From: Seminavis robusta
Lineage: Eukaryota > Bacillariophyta > Bacillariophyceae > Naviculales > Naviculaceae
NCBI GenBank assembly: GCA_903772945.1
Contig: CAICTM010000022.1
Coordinates: 116,001 to 180,000, forward strand
Length of the DNA stretch: 64,000 nt
Direction of reading: 5' to 3'
Shown here: piece after piece, positions 39,422 through 51,548 of the stretch
How the letters are laid out: every line of letters begins with the position of its first letter
Position numbering within the stretch: position 1 is the first letter of the stretch
Made by a program: the position numbers and the translations under genes
The notes under the pieces: model-generated
Databases searched by the model: none
What the model saw: only the letters and a program-made list of their open reading frames with translations
What the model was told of the DNA's origin: nothing

Positions 39422-42400
39422 TTCGCCCCCTGACAAGGGTCACAGAGGCACGACATCAGTCGGAATATGAATTAAAGTGCGGGGCACTCTCCGGAGATTG
39501 GATGTAGACATGTGCGCGCACATGGCAATCTACAAGGGATCAGGCCTTGTATGGGTGTAATACCTTATGTTCCAAGTCTGGTAGACTGTGCCGCATTAGG
39601 TAGCATGTCGGAGCCTACAGTCCATTGTCATTGCTCGGTATATATTGTAAGGACCTTTGTACTTTGTCTGACCGTACTTGCGGTGTTGATACTGGTGAAT
39701 CATCACAGTATCGTTGACATTGTATTGATGAGGGACACGCGTCGCGTTTTCCCTGTCATTGTTTTGTTGGATAAGTCGTTGGCGACGTTCCTTGATGTAT
39801 TTCAGTTTGCTTCGAAACGGACGTTGTGAATCGCATCACGATTGAACACGAGCTGTGCAGGCGTTGCACGCAAGGTGGTATGAATCGTGGCATTCATCGC
39901 GAACCGAACCGCCGTGAGGACTCCATCCCAGGATCCATTCACGAGGTCGTCTTGACACTTGATATTTTGAGCAGCTATCAAGTTACGAAGGTCTGATGAG
40001 CACGCTCGACATATCGAGTTGGCTTGAGGGTTAGTGTAGTGATGAACTTGCGGCAAAGTCCATATTCATCCCGGAGAGTCTTCTCGACCTCTGCGCGGCA
40101 CTCACGTCCTCTATCCATGATAACCTCAGCAGGCCATGGATACCGAGTAAGCCACGTCTGTTCTAGAACGATGGCTACTTGTCTGCTGCCTTGGAGCAGA
40201 TCTCGCAATCTCGAACATCCGGTTACGGATCAATATTGTCAAGCAATGAAGTGTACAGGAATTCTTTTTCTTAGGATCCCCGACGTTGTAAGGACCTATC
40301 AGGTAATACACTAGTCTTTCCAAGGGATCTCCTCGCAAGTCTTGGAGAAAGCAATCCCAGCTTACGCGTCTTGGGTTTGTTCAGTGGCAGCTTTGGCAAC
40401 GCTGACATACGGCCACAGTCTGCGCAACCCTTTCCAGGTGTAGTGTTGACTGATGGTAAGTTCGTGCGAGTCTCCCAGGATGCATCAGTACACCATGTGC
40501 ACATGATACCATCGACCAGCTTCTCTGCATGGTCTTGGCACAACAATCTTGTCGTCCTTGATACTAGTTCATAGGACTTGTCCCCTCTGGAAAAGATTGT
40601 TTCTTGTAGTCGTTTGGCTGTCCCTGAGGAGTTTCTTGATATCGTTATCGTCCTTCTGGCGATGTTCGATCTGGGGAACGAGAGGGGAAGTCACTAGGGA
40701 AGTCCTCTTCGTCTGCGCCATGAGCTTAGCAATCTCGCTGGCTTCCATTTGTTCTGAAGAACCATCGTTTTCGAGATGTTAAGTCTCGACAACGCATCAG
40801 CGACGATGTTGTGTTCGCCTTGATGTACCGTAGTTAAGGGCCGTAATCTTCCAGAATAAGGCGCCATCGCATACGCGATCAGTATTGAAATTCTTGCAAG
40901 TGAGATTCTTGTGGTCCGTATGTACTCAATCTTCTTCTGCCCGAGAAGAATGTTACGGAACTCCTTGAGTCTCATACGATACTGAGAAGTTGCGTGTTCT
41001 GAGCAGGGATTAGTTTCCTGCTGTAGAACCGATAGGCTTTCCCTTCTGGGAAATCACTGCACCCAGTTGCGTATCACTTGCATCCTGTGGATAACGAATG
41101 TATCGTTGAAGTCAGGGTAAGTGAGCAAGTTTCTTTGCTGATGATTTCTTCATCTTGCGAAAGGCCTTGTCGTGTTCAGCTTCCCATTTCCACTTCTTGG
41201 TTTTGGAAGTAAGTGTAGCGAGTGGTGCTAGTACATGTGATCGTCTGATCCAATGTCTCGATAGTAGTTCACTAGTCAATGAATCTACGGAGTTCCTTCC
41301 TATTTGTAGGAGAGCGTATTCTGGATCGCATCTATTTTCTTGTTAAGGGTTGGACCTTCTCGAGTAATCCAGTAGCCTAGGTACTCGATTCTCCTCTTGC
41401 GAAGAAGGACTTGGTAGCATTGATCTAAGTCCGCTTCTCGAAGCCTTCGGAGAACTTCATCTAATTTTTCAACGTGATCTGCTAGATCGCCGTTAGTTAG
41501 ATGAGTAGATCATCAATGTTGCACGGACGTATTCCAGTCGTGCATTAGTGTCCCATCTTCTCTTGGAGATGTCGCGGGACTATTGCATAGGCCATTGGCA
41601 TCTCTGGTACTCGTATTTTCCCCATGAAGAACGATAGTACAGAGTTGTTTCGAGTGAGGTGACAGCTCGATGTGAATGTATCCCATGTTCAAGTCAGACT
41701 ATAGCGTACTTGAATCGTCTAATTCATAGCATGTTTGTATCTTTGGATCGGATAAGGTTTTCGCTTAATCCTTTTGTTCAGTTCCCGGAAATCAGAGATG
41801 AATCGTACAGATCCATCCTTCTTGGGAATGATAAATGTTGGTGCCGCCCACTCGGAACGGTTTACCTTCTTGAGTACTCCTGCTCGCAGAGACGTTCAAC
41901 CTCCATCTTAAGAGTGTTGGTATGGACACCTGGAATAGGATAAGCCCTAGCATAATAGGGTTTAGCATCAGGAGAAGTTCTACTTCGTAGTCGTCCATTC
42001 TGCCACTTCCTAAAGTACCATCGAATAGGTCGGAGTATTAGTCAGTACGGGTGAGGCTGTTCTCCTCTTCCTTATTTACTGATCTTGACTCTGGCAACCT
42101 GCCTTAAGTTAGCTTTTTCATATTTTGCATCCAGAATCTTCTTGAGACGATCTGCACTGTCGTCGACAGCTGTAGGATCAGGATGAAGGAAGTTCTCTTT
42201 TCATTGGTATCGCTATCTTTCATAGGAAAGATATGCCGTCCCACTCCACTGACATGGTAGTGAATCGAACTTAAATCTAAGTCAGAGAGAATGTCTTGAC
42301 CTATGTCATGTCATACGCCCCAAGCTTTTTTGACGTTAAATCCATTCGATAATTCTATCTATGGAATTCAGGAATCATAAATGCATCTTTCACTCGTGCT

Positions 42401-42560
42401 GGTGTTTAATTCTCCTGCAGGGGTATATCCACATGGTTTGGACGCCCCCAAGATCCTCATGCGTAATTTCTTAGCATGAGTTTGAGCAATCAAAGTTCCG
42501 GATGTCCTGTATCCAGTAAGCAACGGAGTGTAACGGGTTTGGTTTCCCTTTTCTCATCTG
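39422..42560 (-). pseudogene. Element 1 pol remnant (protease, RT, RNase H, integrase)
   Basis: Minus-strand pol broken by many one-base indels and stops. Reading leftwards: a protease DTG site near 42510; RT pieces near 42000-41400, including ADALKP-like fragments and the place of the YIDD motif (about 41510), which is out of frame by one base; an RNase H end GEHNIVADALSRLNI near 40800; and integrase pieces at 40338-39802, including HCLTI, RGRECRAEVEKTLRDEYGL and a YVERAHQTF segment that carries the expected catalytic Glu. It is clearly homologous to the element 2 pol. Nothing here could be translated as a whole. Some frameshifts may be assembly errors. Confidence 0.75.
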
Positions 42561-42976
42561 TGCAATACACGGCTCTTAGCCTTATTCGCGACTCGATCCT
42601 AGATAGGGTTTGAGTTCGACTCATGACTAGTCTCTGCCAATAGTATTGAGACAGAGGTTCTCATGACTGCTATCATACTAGGTTCGATGAAACATCGCTC
42701 TAGATATTTAGCAGCGTGGAAAGCTTCCACGCTACTAGACAAGCTACTAGCTGAAGTTTCCACGCGTTCCGGAAATGGACCGTGGAGTACGTAGAGTTAT
42801 TATCATAATCTACGATATCACACTTCGAGGCCCCGCGGGAGACCAACTTCAATGAGCTTCACAACGATCTCTCTCATGGATTAGTTTTCATAGCTTTTCT
42901 AATCTCTCTCATAACTTTCATTCTCTCAAACTCAAAACACTCGAAAGATCTTTACACTAGCTTTTAGCGTAGTGCA
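42561..42976 (+). repeat. 5' LTR of element 2
   Basis: A 416-bp LTR in plus orientation, TGCAATACACGGCTC to GCGTAGTGCA. The sequence just after it is TTTTGTTAACAAACAC, which contains the palindrome GTTAAC and no TGG-type tRNA primer-binding site, so the priming tRNA cannot be named. Confidence 0.85.
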
Positions 42977-43027
42977 TTTTGTTAACAAACACAATAGCTT
43001 CAGCTACCCCCAACCTATTCCTTCACC

Positions 43028-44341
43028 ATGAAGATGCTCAAGGAAAGCATGCGTTCACAACTTCGAGAAACAGTTGCGTGACAAACCCATTCTTCCTCTC
43101 GTGGACAACGACGAAGAAGCCGAGATCGACGATACTCGTGCAACCACCTACAAACTTCGCACCGTTCCTGCAGATGCAAACAATGCCAAATATACCTTCA
43201 AGGTAGCCATCTCAATGGTTCCAACACTCCCGTCAGACCATCAAGTGGGCTACGAATATGGAGAAGGTCTTCGTTGGACTCAACCTTGCCAATGCCGACG
43301 ACAAACATCGCCTTCTCAAGGAGTGACTTCCAGCTTCTGCGAAGAGTGCCTACGAAGCTGGGTGTGCAGGCCATCGTGCAGTGCGTCATCAACGCCCTAC
43401 GACAAATTGCTGTAAACGCAGTTGCTCACGCGACGTGACTTCTGAGAAACCGAAGTCCAATTCCAAACTCGTGTCCAAGCCGCATGGGACGGTGCAGCGG
43501 AACCCGCTTAAGCAGATGTGACATCACCTTTGGAATCAACGCGGTTATCGAAGCAGCCTGTCCTTACAAGGCTCTCGAAAAAACAGAAACGCTTATGCGC
43601 CCAAGATGCGTAAGCCTAGAGAGATGACAACTCGGGCCTACATCAACAACCTCATCGGATGAACCGATGAGCTTCCCGTTTGCCACCTTTCGGTGCAATC
43701 AACAGTTGAACCAGGACGAATTCTCGACATCATCTGTCATGGCATTCCTCGTCCTGGATGCGCAAGATGGACGAACACGACTTCGATCCTTTCACTGCCG
43801 AGATGACAGCGCTCATTGGATTCTGTGAGCGCATGGAATCTGCTGAAGACTTTGACAAGGGCAGTGATGCCAAGCAAGCTCCTTCGAAGAAGAGCAATAG
43901 CAAGAAGTACAAGTCTAGCTGCAACAACAACCACTCCTCCAAGAACGAAGGAAAGTGGTGTACTACCACGAGTCCAGCACTCACAATACTGCTGATTGCA
44001 TGACTCTGAAGAAACTCAAGTCCAAGTCGTCGTCTGGCAACGATAGCAAGCCAGCGTACAACAAGAACAAGACTTGGAAACGTAAGTCTGATGATGCCAA
44101 GTCTTACACCAAGAAGGAACTTTCTGTCCTTATGAAGAAAGTCTCCAACGCTGCGGTCAAGGCGGATCGCAAGAAGAAAAGCGAATGCAACCATGTTGCC
44201 AAACGCAAGTCGGAAGACTCTGACAACGAGGATGACTCCTCTGTCGGGTCCCTCAACATGATGGACAAGAAAATGGCTGCAGTCGACAAGGCTCTTGCCG
44301 ACTTTGATTTCAATCATTCAGATGGAGAGATCTCCGTCTGA
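43028..44341 (+). pseudogene. Element 2 gag, frameshifted
   Basis: The start ATG 43028 corresponds to the intact gag start in element 1 (54330). The reading frame breaks several times between 43030 and 43740, compared with the open copy in element 1. The later part is open: 43758-44003 and, in the -1 frame, 43955-44341, with WC followed by YYHESSTHNTADC at the zinc knuckle and a Lys/Ser-rich C-terminal tail. It is the same protein family as the 348-codon gag ORF of element 1. Confidence 0.75.
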
Positions 44342-44431
44342 GGATTAGGCCAGGATGATGATTCAACGGAACCATGTTCCGATTTCTCATACCTAAGTGA
44401 TGAAGATATCTCACTAACTAGTAAACAAGAA

Positions 44432-45836
44432 TTGTTTGCAACTGATGAAGTCTACGGCAAATTAGATAATTGCCGAGAAACTGCTCAACTAGATTCTGAC
44501 GATCTATCCAGCATTGTTAACCTCGTCCGTGGCCAACCACCTCGTCAACGTCACACCTCGTCCGTGGCCAACCACCTCGTCAACGTCACAAGACAAGAGA
44601 CCTCAAAACTATCGTCTATGTTAGATTTAACAGACGAGAAAAAGGGAAACAAAAACCCGTTCACTCCGTTGCTTACTGGATAGAGGAGCATCCGGAACCG
44701 TGATTACCCAAATTCATGCTAAGAGATTAAGCATGAAGGATCATGGGGGCGTCCAAACACTATGGACTACCCCTGTAAAAGAATTAAACCCCAGCACGAA
44801 GTGTAAGGGTGCACTTATGACTCCTGAGTTCCACGATGATAGAATTATCGAATGGAACTTGCACGCCACCAAGAACTTGGGGGCGTATGACATGATCATA
44901 GGTCGAGACTTTCTCTCCGATCTAAGAATCAAGTTCGATTTCACTACCCCGTCAGCGAAGTGGAATAGCACATCTTTACCTATGAAAGATAGCAGTACCA
45001 ACGAAGAAAGGAACTTCTTCATCCCTGATCTTACAGCCGTCAGCGACAGTGCAGATCGTCTCAAGAGGACTCTTGACACGAAATACGAACGACCTGACTT
45101 AAGGCAGATATGCCAGAGTCAAAACCAGGTAAATAAGGAAGAGCAGGAACCGCTTCATGCCTTATTGACCAAGTGCTCCGACCAATTCGAAGGTACTTTA
45201 GGAAAGCGACAAATGGACGACTACGAAGTAGAACTTCGTCCTGACGCTAAACCCTATCACACTAGGACTTATCCTACTCCACGTGTCCATACCAACACTC
45301 TTAAGACAGAGGTCAAACGTCTCTGCGACGCAGGAGCACTTAAGAAGGTAAACCGTTCCGAGTGGACGGCACCAACATTTATCATTCCCAAAAAGAATGG
45401 ATCTATACGGTTCATCTCTGACGTCCGGGAACTGAACAAAAGGATTGAGCAAAAACCTTGTCCGATCCCAAGGATACAAGACATGCTACTGAATCTAGAC
45501 AGATTCAGGAAATACGAGTACCAGCGAGTACCGATGGGCCTATGCAATAGTCCCGACATCTTCCAAAGGAAGATCGGAACACTCATGCACGACTTGGAAA
45601 ATGTCCGTGCATACATTGATGATCAACTCATCCTAACTAACGGCGATCTAGTGGATCACGTTGAATAGTTAGATGAAGTTCTCCTAAAGGCTTCGAGAAG
45701 CCGGACTTAAGATCAATGCTACCAAGTCCTTCTTCGAAAGAAGAGAACTTGAGTATCTAGGCTACTGGATTACTTGAGAAGGAATCCAACCCGTAACCAA
45801 GAAAATAGATGCGATCCAGAATATCGCTCCTCCTAC
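44432..45836 (+). pseudogene. Element 2 protease-reverse transcriptase fragment
   Basis: The frame runs from a linker (FATDEVYGKLDN) to a retropepsin-like site LLDRGASGTV (near 44670) and the second protease motif YDMIIGRDFL. The long ORF 44700-45668 then carries RT motifs WTAPTFIIPKKNGSIRFISD, RVPMGLCNSPDIFQ and AYIDDQLILT (the YxDD centre). Between NLDRFRKY and EYQRVPMG about 30 residues are missing, including the first catalytic Asp. The protease triad has Arg where Thr or Ser is usual (element 1 has DTG). A stop at 45666 and the inserted element 3 end it. Confidence 0.75.
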
Positions 45837-46090
45837 TGTTGGAGGTTGTATTACAGACACCTCAATACAAATTAGTCGTTTATCCCAATCTAGTTGATAG
45901 GGGATATCTATATCTATTCTCTAGTTACATACATGGGGAGTTTAACTGATCTATATGGTCACCCCCTTCACTATATCCTTTGAAGTTGAAATCAATCCCA
46001 GAAAACATGGAGAAAGATCACTTCTTGGAAATAGCTTAACAGTAAAACCCTTTTACCTTTACTAAGCTAGAGTGTTACTAGCAAACAACA
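45837..46090 (+). repeat. Left LTR of element 3
   Basis: 254 bp, from TGTTGGAGG to AGCAAACAACA. Its last 101 bp (from AATCAATCCCAG) recur at 51443-51543. The sequence immediately after it, CTATTTCCAAGAAGC, also begins the second internal repeat at 50026. Confidence 0.8.
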
Positions 46091-47516
46091 CTATTTCCAA
46101 GAAGCTTGTATCTCCATCTCGTATTCGAGATATCGACCTTGTGGTCGACAAATCCCATGGTGTTATCAACCATTCAGCACATGCTATAAGGTACAGTCGT
46201 AACCAACATCGAGTCAAGGTTCAGGCAAGGGCTCTAGCCTCAGCAAGAGAGCCATCCCAACAGCCTAGCAGGAAAAAGGCAACACCACGAAACCGTGAAA
46301 CAACGGAGCGATTGTCCCTACTGAAGACGACCAAATCAACACTGGTCTACCATCCTTGACGATCATTACTAACTACTCCACTCTATTGCTTGAACGAAGC
46401 GAATCCATCTAAAGGATCGACCGAGCTTCCGAAAGCGAACGAACGGAGCAAGCAAGCTCACAGGAGTGAGTGAACACCACAAGATTTAGTGCTGCGGAAA
46501 CAGCCATCGTACCACTGCTACGTGCAGGTACGAAAGACAACTACAAGAGAAGACTCATCGCACAAAGAAGTGCAGGAGTGGCAGTCAAGCTATCTAGCTA
46601 GCCACCACGACGAGTCCTTCTGACAAGAACAAGGCTTCCAGTGAACCGGAGCCAAGGCTACTAGTACGGAACCAAGTGCATGGTCGTACGAACAAGCCAT
46701 CACGAAGAGTACTGCAAGGAGCAGAAGCTACTGTACGGAGCAGAGCTACTTATAAAAACCAGAAGAAGATCATCCAGTCAACGCAACGACGAAAGACAAG
46801 GCAACGAGGACGCGGACAAAGCAAGCTCACAGGAGTGAGCAGGAGCGAAACTCAAGACTCATCGCACGACGAAGTGCACGAGTGGTGCTGGCCAAGCTAT
46901 CTAACTAGCCAGCTAGCTACCACGGAGCGCAACAAGGCTACTACGGGGACCAACCGTGATAACCAACAAGTGTTGCCACGGAAGAGGAACTAGATAACAA
47001 GTTCCAACAAGAAGAAGAATTACCACAGAGGTACTTCCGTGGGAGTGCTCCTATCCTCAACAAGAGAGCCATCGAAAGAGGCTACTAGAGGAGAGGTGCA
47101 AAACCTCCAGCTGCACGAAACCAGCCAAATTGCCAGGCCGGTTACTCCACAACGACAGGTCCTATGGAAGGACTGTCATACACGGAAGTGGGCTACTATA
47201 CTAGTGCAGCAGGGCCCAAGAGTACAAGCTGTCGAATGCAACAGTAGGAAGCAAGCTGCATCCACCGGCAACAGGCTGGATAAGAGCGAATTTGCGAATT
47301 TGAAAATTCCACCTGTCAAGAACAAGGACAAGACCGAAGCAACCGCGACAGCGACTGCTAGCAGCCGCTACCGCTAGCTACTGCCACCAACGGACAGCAT
47401 CCGCATCTAACGACCGCTACTGTCAACTGTTCGAGAAGCAGAACAAGAGCATCGGCAGACCGTGGAATTTTGAATTCCACCAGCAAACAAGAAGTCAGTC
47501 AACGATCAAGTGATCG
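46091..47516 (+). repeat. Element 3 internal direct repeat, copy 1
   Basis: About 1,426 bp, nearly identical to 50026-51443 in direct orientation. The differences are mostly one-base indels, for example at the CAAGG/CAAG and GAAGAAGAA/GAGAAGAA sites. It holds an ATG-less open frame from about 46598 to 46993 whose product is very basic (QRRKTRQRGRGQSKL). The motif CAGGAGTG occurs three times (near 46461, 46574, 46829). Confidence 0.8.
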
Positions 47517-50025
47517 AACGACGACGACGGCAGCCACAAGAACAGCGGCAGCTAGTATTAGCCAGTTGCTAGTACCGTGAACAGCAACAGCAGGATCGGC
47601 AACGACATTGTGCCGATCGACAACAGTGTCGGCAACCACTGTCGGCAGAAGAAGAAGACTTTGCTTTTTGTGGAGCCTTTCCACGGAACAACAAAGAACA
47701 AGCCTACAGTTCAGCGAGCGGCCACAATAAGAAGCACAGCCACTGAACGTCACAACGAAAAAGGTATCTTCCGTGATATCTTTCCAGGAGTGCACGGCCG
47801 GTACCGGTAGGAGCGAGATCCGAGCTACCGGAGCATGTCCCGTGACCTAGCTCTAGCTGGAGCCAGCTACTATAGCTAGTCAGCCGGCGCAAGAGCACAG
47901 CCGTGCAGAAGCCAAGCTACAGGAAGCACAGGAGTGCATCTGCCTCCATTGCTTGAATATTTTCTTTGGAGCTGTTTGAGTTCACTCAACACCTCCTACC
48001 CCTTTCATGGAGTGTGTATTGTGGCATCCAAGCCACAGCACCTCCTACTACCAATTTTTGGAATGTGTATTGTGCAACTAATCCACAGCACTTCCTCCAC
48101 TGATTACAGGCAAACCTGAGGCAACACCAGCCTCTAGGTAGGCAACAACAGATACCATTACAAGACCATGCCCTTGCTATTTGATCACAGCAAGTGCACA
48201 GGAGTGTGAGGGTACCCAAATCTAAAACCTACAATCCTACAAACAAAATCATCATAACATCCGCCTTTATAGGCAATGCCGTAACCATCAATGGCCACAA
48301 CAATGGCCACAACTACACGGCCAACAACCATCAATGGCTACATCAACAGCCAGCATCGATGGCAACAACAGCCAACAACGGTATCTACCACTACCAAACC
48401 GATTACGATGAATCGACCAAACCAAATTCAAATTGCATCTACAAGGAACGGCAACTGCAACAACAGCAGAATGACAGTGAACGTTGAACCGAGTAGCTAG
48501 CTACAAGCAAGCAACTCAAGAGTTCACAAGACAAGGAAGCAAGCCACAGGATGGCTGGAGCATTCAGAGTTTGACCCACAAGCGGGAACCTGATCAATAG
48601 AAACAACAAGAGGGTGCACACCTCAGCTCCACTGCAACTACTGTACAGAGATTGCAACCAACCTTAGTCTCACACCAACAGAAGTACATGAGTACAACAA
48701 ATCAAGCCTACAGAAGATACAACTACGACTACAAGTCCTGCCACATCCAACTCACAGGAGTGTAAGAGCAGTGACATCATCAACCAAAGGATCTACCGAC
48801 TACATCACCATCGAACCATCATCGATCGTGACACGTCCAGGTCCAGTGGAGCCCATCAAGTTGGAGCATCCACAACTACTACGGAATACTTCCTTACAAG
48901 TTTCCAAACTTCCAAGGGCTTCCAGCCCCAACTCAAAGTATCATTGTGGCAAGGAACTTCCTCCTAGTTCCAGCTACTACAACAGTTCTCACAAGTGTCG
49001 CCCTAGCCTGACTTCCCAGTCTCAGCTACGGCAACACCAAATGACGGTACCAAGTGTCCCAAGTGACGGCACCAGTCACCACAAGTGACGACACCAGCAG
49101 TCACGAGTCTCACATGAGTATAAACACCCATGACAAGAGGAAACAATAACTCAACCTTTTCCTCATTCCATCTTCAGACATCGAGACCATCCAAGAACTG
49201 GGTTCAGTCGAACCCAACAAGTCCGTGACTTCCAAGCTACATCATTTCCAGCTTCCATGCACCTTCCAATAGGGCATCACTTCCCCCAAGTCTACGACTT
49301 CCAGAAGCTTCAACCAGCTTCCATCTACGAAGGGCTTCAAGCCCCATCAAGTGTCAATGCAGCCGAACTTCCCAGTCCGAGCCGCAGGTACACCAAGTGA
49401 CGGTATCATCCGACACCAGTCTTCCAGGAGTGGCACCACTCCCAGCAGGAGTGCCAGCCACAAAGACTTTTCCGATGATGACAATGTCCGTATTGTCTCG
49501 TCTCCACCGCTCAGCTTCTCGTTACCAAGCGGGATGCCGAGCCACTACTTCCAAGGTTTGTTTCGGACTCATTGCAAGCCAGTCGGCACGACGACGTGAG
49601 ACTTGGATTACAAAGCCTTTCCAAGGTAGGAGCCTGCTTACCCAAGCACTGATAGACACTTTGAGTGCTATCGATTCTCAGGAATCCTAGAGGCACCGCC
49701 TCAAGCTCCACAGCCAATCAAGCCAGCTTTGGCTACAACAAGTACAAGTCCTGCCACAGCTAGCTCACAGAAGTGTGCCAACAGTGACAGCAGGAGTGGT
49801 ATTGATAAAGTTGTACCCACCAAAACCAAAGTCTCAAACCTTTTTCAACCTTCCTTTGAATTCTCCGATCGATCTATCCAGATTGACATACCAGATCGAC
49901 TGACAAGAAACGATCATGCCAGATCGAATGACACGAAGCGATCGAATCACAAGCAGCGATCACGAGATCGATTCAGTTTGACTCTCGGGATCGACTCAGA
50001 AGATCCATCATGAGATAAACCCACA
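47517..50025 (+). other. Element 3 unique middle region, low coding content
   Basis: About 2.5 kb between the two repeat copies. It is rich in CAACAA, CCAAGTG and CAGGAGTG-type steps. The ORFs here (for example 48194-48487, 48771-49088, 49729-50013) give Ser/Thr/Gln/Asn-rich peptides with no known motif. CAGGAGTG recurs near 47792, 47925, 48199, 48752, 49425, 49448 and 49790, plus a one-base variant near 49768. It looks like a structured or packaging region rather than a gene, though a fast-evolving protein is possible. Confidence 0.55.
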
Positions 50026-51443
50026 CTATTTCCAAGAAGCTTGTATCTCCATCTCGTATTCGAGATATCGACCTTGTGGTCGACAAATCCCATGGTGTTA
50101 TCAACCATTCAGCACATGCTATAAGGTACAGTCGTAACCAACATCGAGTCAAGTTCAGGCAAAAAGGGCTCTAGGCCTCACAAGAGAGCCATCCCAACAG
50201 CCTAGCAGGAAAAAGGCAACACCACGAAACCGTGAAACAACGGAGCGATTGTCCCTACTGAAGACGACCAAATCAACACTGGTCTACCATCCTTGACGAT
50301 CATTACTAACTACTCACACTCTATTGCTTGAACGAAGCGAATCCATCTAAAGGATCGACCGAGCTTCCGAAAGCGAACGAACGGAGCAAGCAGCTCACAG
50401 GAGTGAGTGAACACCACAAGATTTAGTGCTGGGAAACAGCCATCGTACCACTGCTACGTGCAGGTACGAAAGACAACTACAAGAGAAGACTCATCGCACA
50501 AAGAAGTGCAGGAGTGGCAGTCAAGTATCTAGCTAGCCACCACGACGAGTCCTTCTGACAAGAACAAGGCTTCCAGTGAACCGGAGCCAAGGCTACTAGT
50601 ACGGAACCAAGTGCATGGTCGTACGAACAAGCCATCACGAAGAGTACTGCAAGGAGCAGAAGCTACTGTAAGGAGCAGAGCTACTTATAAAAACCAGAAG
50701 AAGATCATCCAGTCAACGCAACGACGAAAGACAAGGCAACGAGGACGCGGACAAAGCAAGCTCACAGGAGTGAGCAGGAGCGAAACTCAAGACTCATCGC
50801 ACGACGAAGTGCACGAGTGGTGCTGGCCAAGCTATCTAACTAGCCAGCTAGCTACCACGGAGCGCAACAAGGCTACTACGGGGACCAACCGTGATAACCA
50901 ACAAGTGTTGCCACGGAAAAGGAACTAGATAACAAGTTCCAACAAGAGAAGAATTACCACAGAGGTACTTCCGTGGGAGTGTCCTATCCTCAACAAGAGA
51001 GCCATCGAAAGAGGCTACTAGAGGAGAGGTGCAAAACCTCCAGCGCACGAAACCAGCCAAATTGCCAGGCCGGTTACTCCACAACGACAGGTCCTAAGGA
51101 AGGACTGTCATACACGAAGTGGGCTACTATACTAGTGCAGCAGGCCCAAGAGTACAAGCTGTCGAATGCAACAGTAGGAAGCAAGCTGCATCCACCGGCA
51201 ACAGGCTGGATAAGAGCGAATTTGCGAATTTGAAAATTCCACCTGTCAAGAACAAGGACAAGACCGAAGCAACCGCGACAGCACTGCTAGCAGCCGCTAC
51301 CGCTAGCTACTGCCACCAACGGACAGCATCCGCATCTAACGACCGCTACTGTCAACTGTTCGAGAAGCAGAACAAGAGCATCGGCAGACCGTGAATTTTG
51401 AATTCCACCAGCAAACAAGAAGTCAGTCAACGATAAGTGATGA
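50026..51443 (+). repeat. Element 3 internal direct repeat, copy 2
   Basis: Second copy of the 1.4-kb block, in the same orientation as 46091-47516. It runs straight into the truncated right LTR at 51443, suggesting that a deletion removed the end of the internal region and the first 153 bp of that LTR. The open frame at 50611-50928 encodes the same 105-residue product as 46676-46993; the two base changes between them in this part are both synonymous. Confidence 0.8.
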
Positions 51444-51543
51444 ATCAATCCCAGAAAACATGGAGAAAGATCACTTCTTGGAAATAGCTTAACAGTAAAA
51501 CCCTTTTACCTTTACTAAGCTAGAGTGTTACTAGCAAACAACA
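51443..51543 (+). repeat. Right LTR of element 3, truncated
   Basis: The last 101 bp of the 254-bp LTR, ending CAAACAACA, followed by the target duplication CCTAC. Confidence 0.8.
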
Positions 51544-51548
51544 CCTAC

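Larger units (their letters stand above)
45837..51543 (+). mobile_element. Element 3: non-autonomous LTR element (LARD-like) nested in element 2
   Basis: A 5.7-kb insertion starting TGTTGGAGG and ending CAAACAACA (TGTTG/CAACA termini), flanked on both sides by the 5-bp duplication CCTAC (45832-45836 and 51544-51548). Removing it rejoins the element 2 RT sequence. A 254-bp LTR stands at the left; the right LTR keeps only its last 101 bp. No gag, protease, RT, RNase H or integrase motif was found, so movement would need enzymes in trans. Inside are two direct copies of a 1.4-kb block and many copies of the short motif CAGGAGTG. Strand is arbitrary and follows the LTR-terminal reading. Confidence 0.8.

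Noticed and set aside
38995-39434. Treating the LTRs at 39010 and 42561 as the two ends of one element
   Set aside because: They are in opposite orientation. The minus-oriented LTR partners with 54383, and the plus-oriented one with 52323.
46091-51443. CRISPR-like array suggested by recurring CAGGAGTG words
   Set aside because: The copies are short and irregularly spaced, and lie in a eukaryotic LTR element; there are no uniform repeats and spacers.
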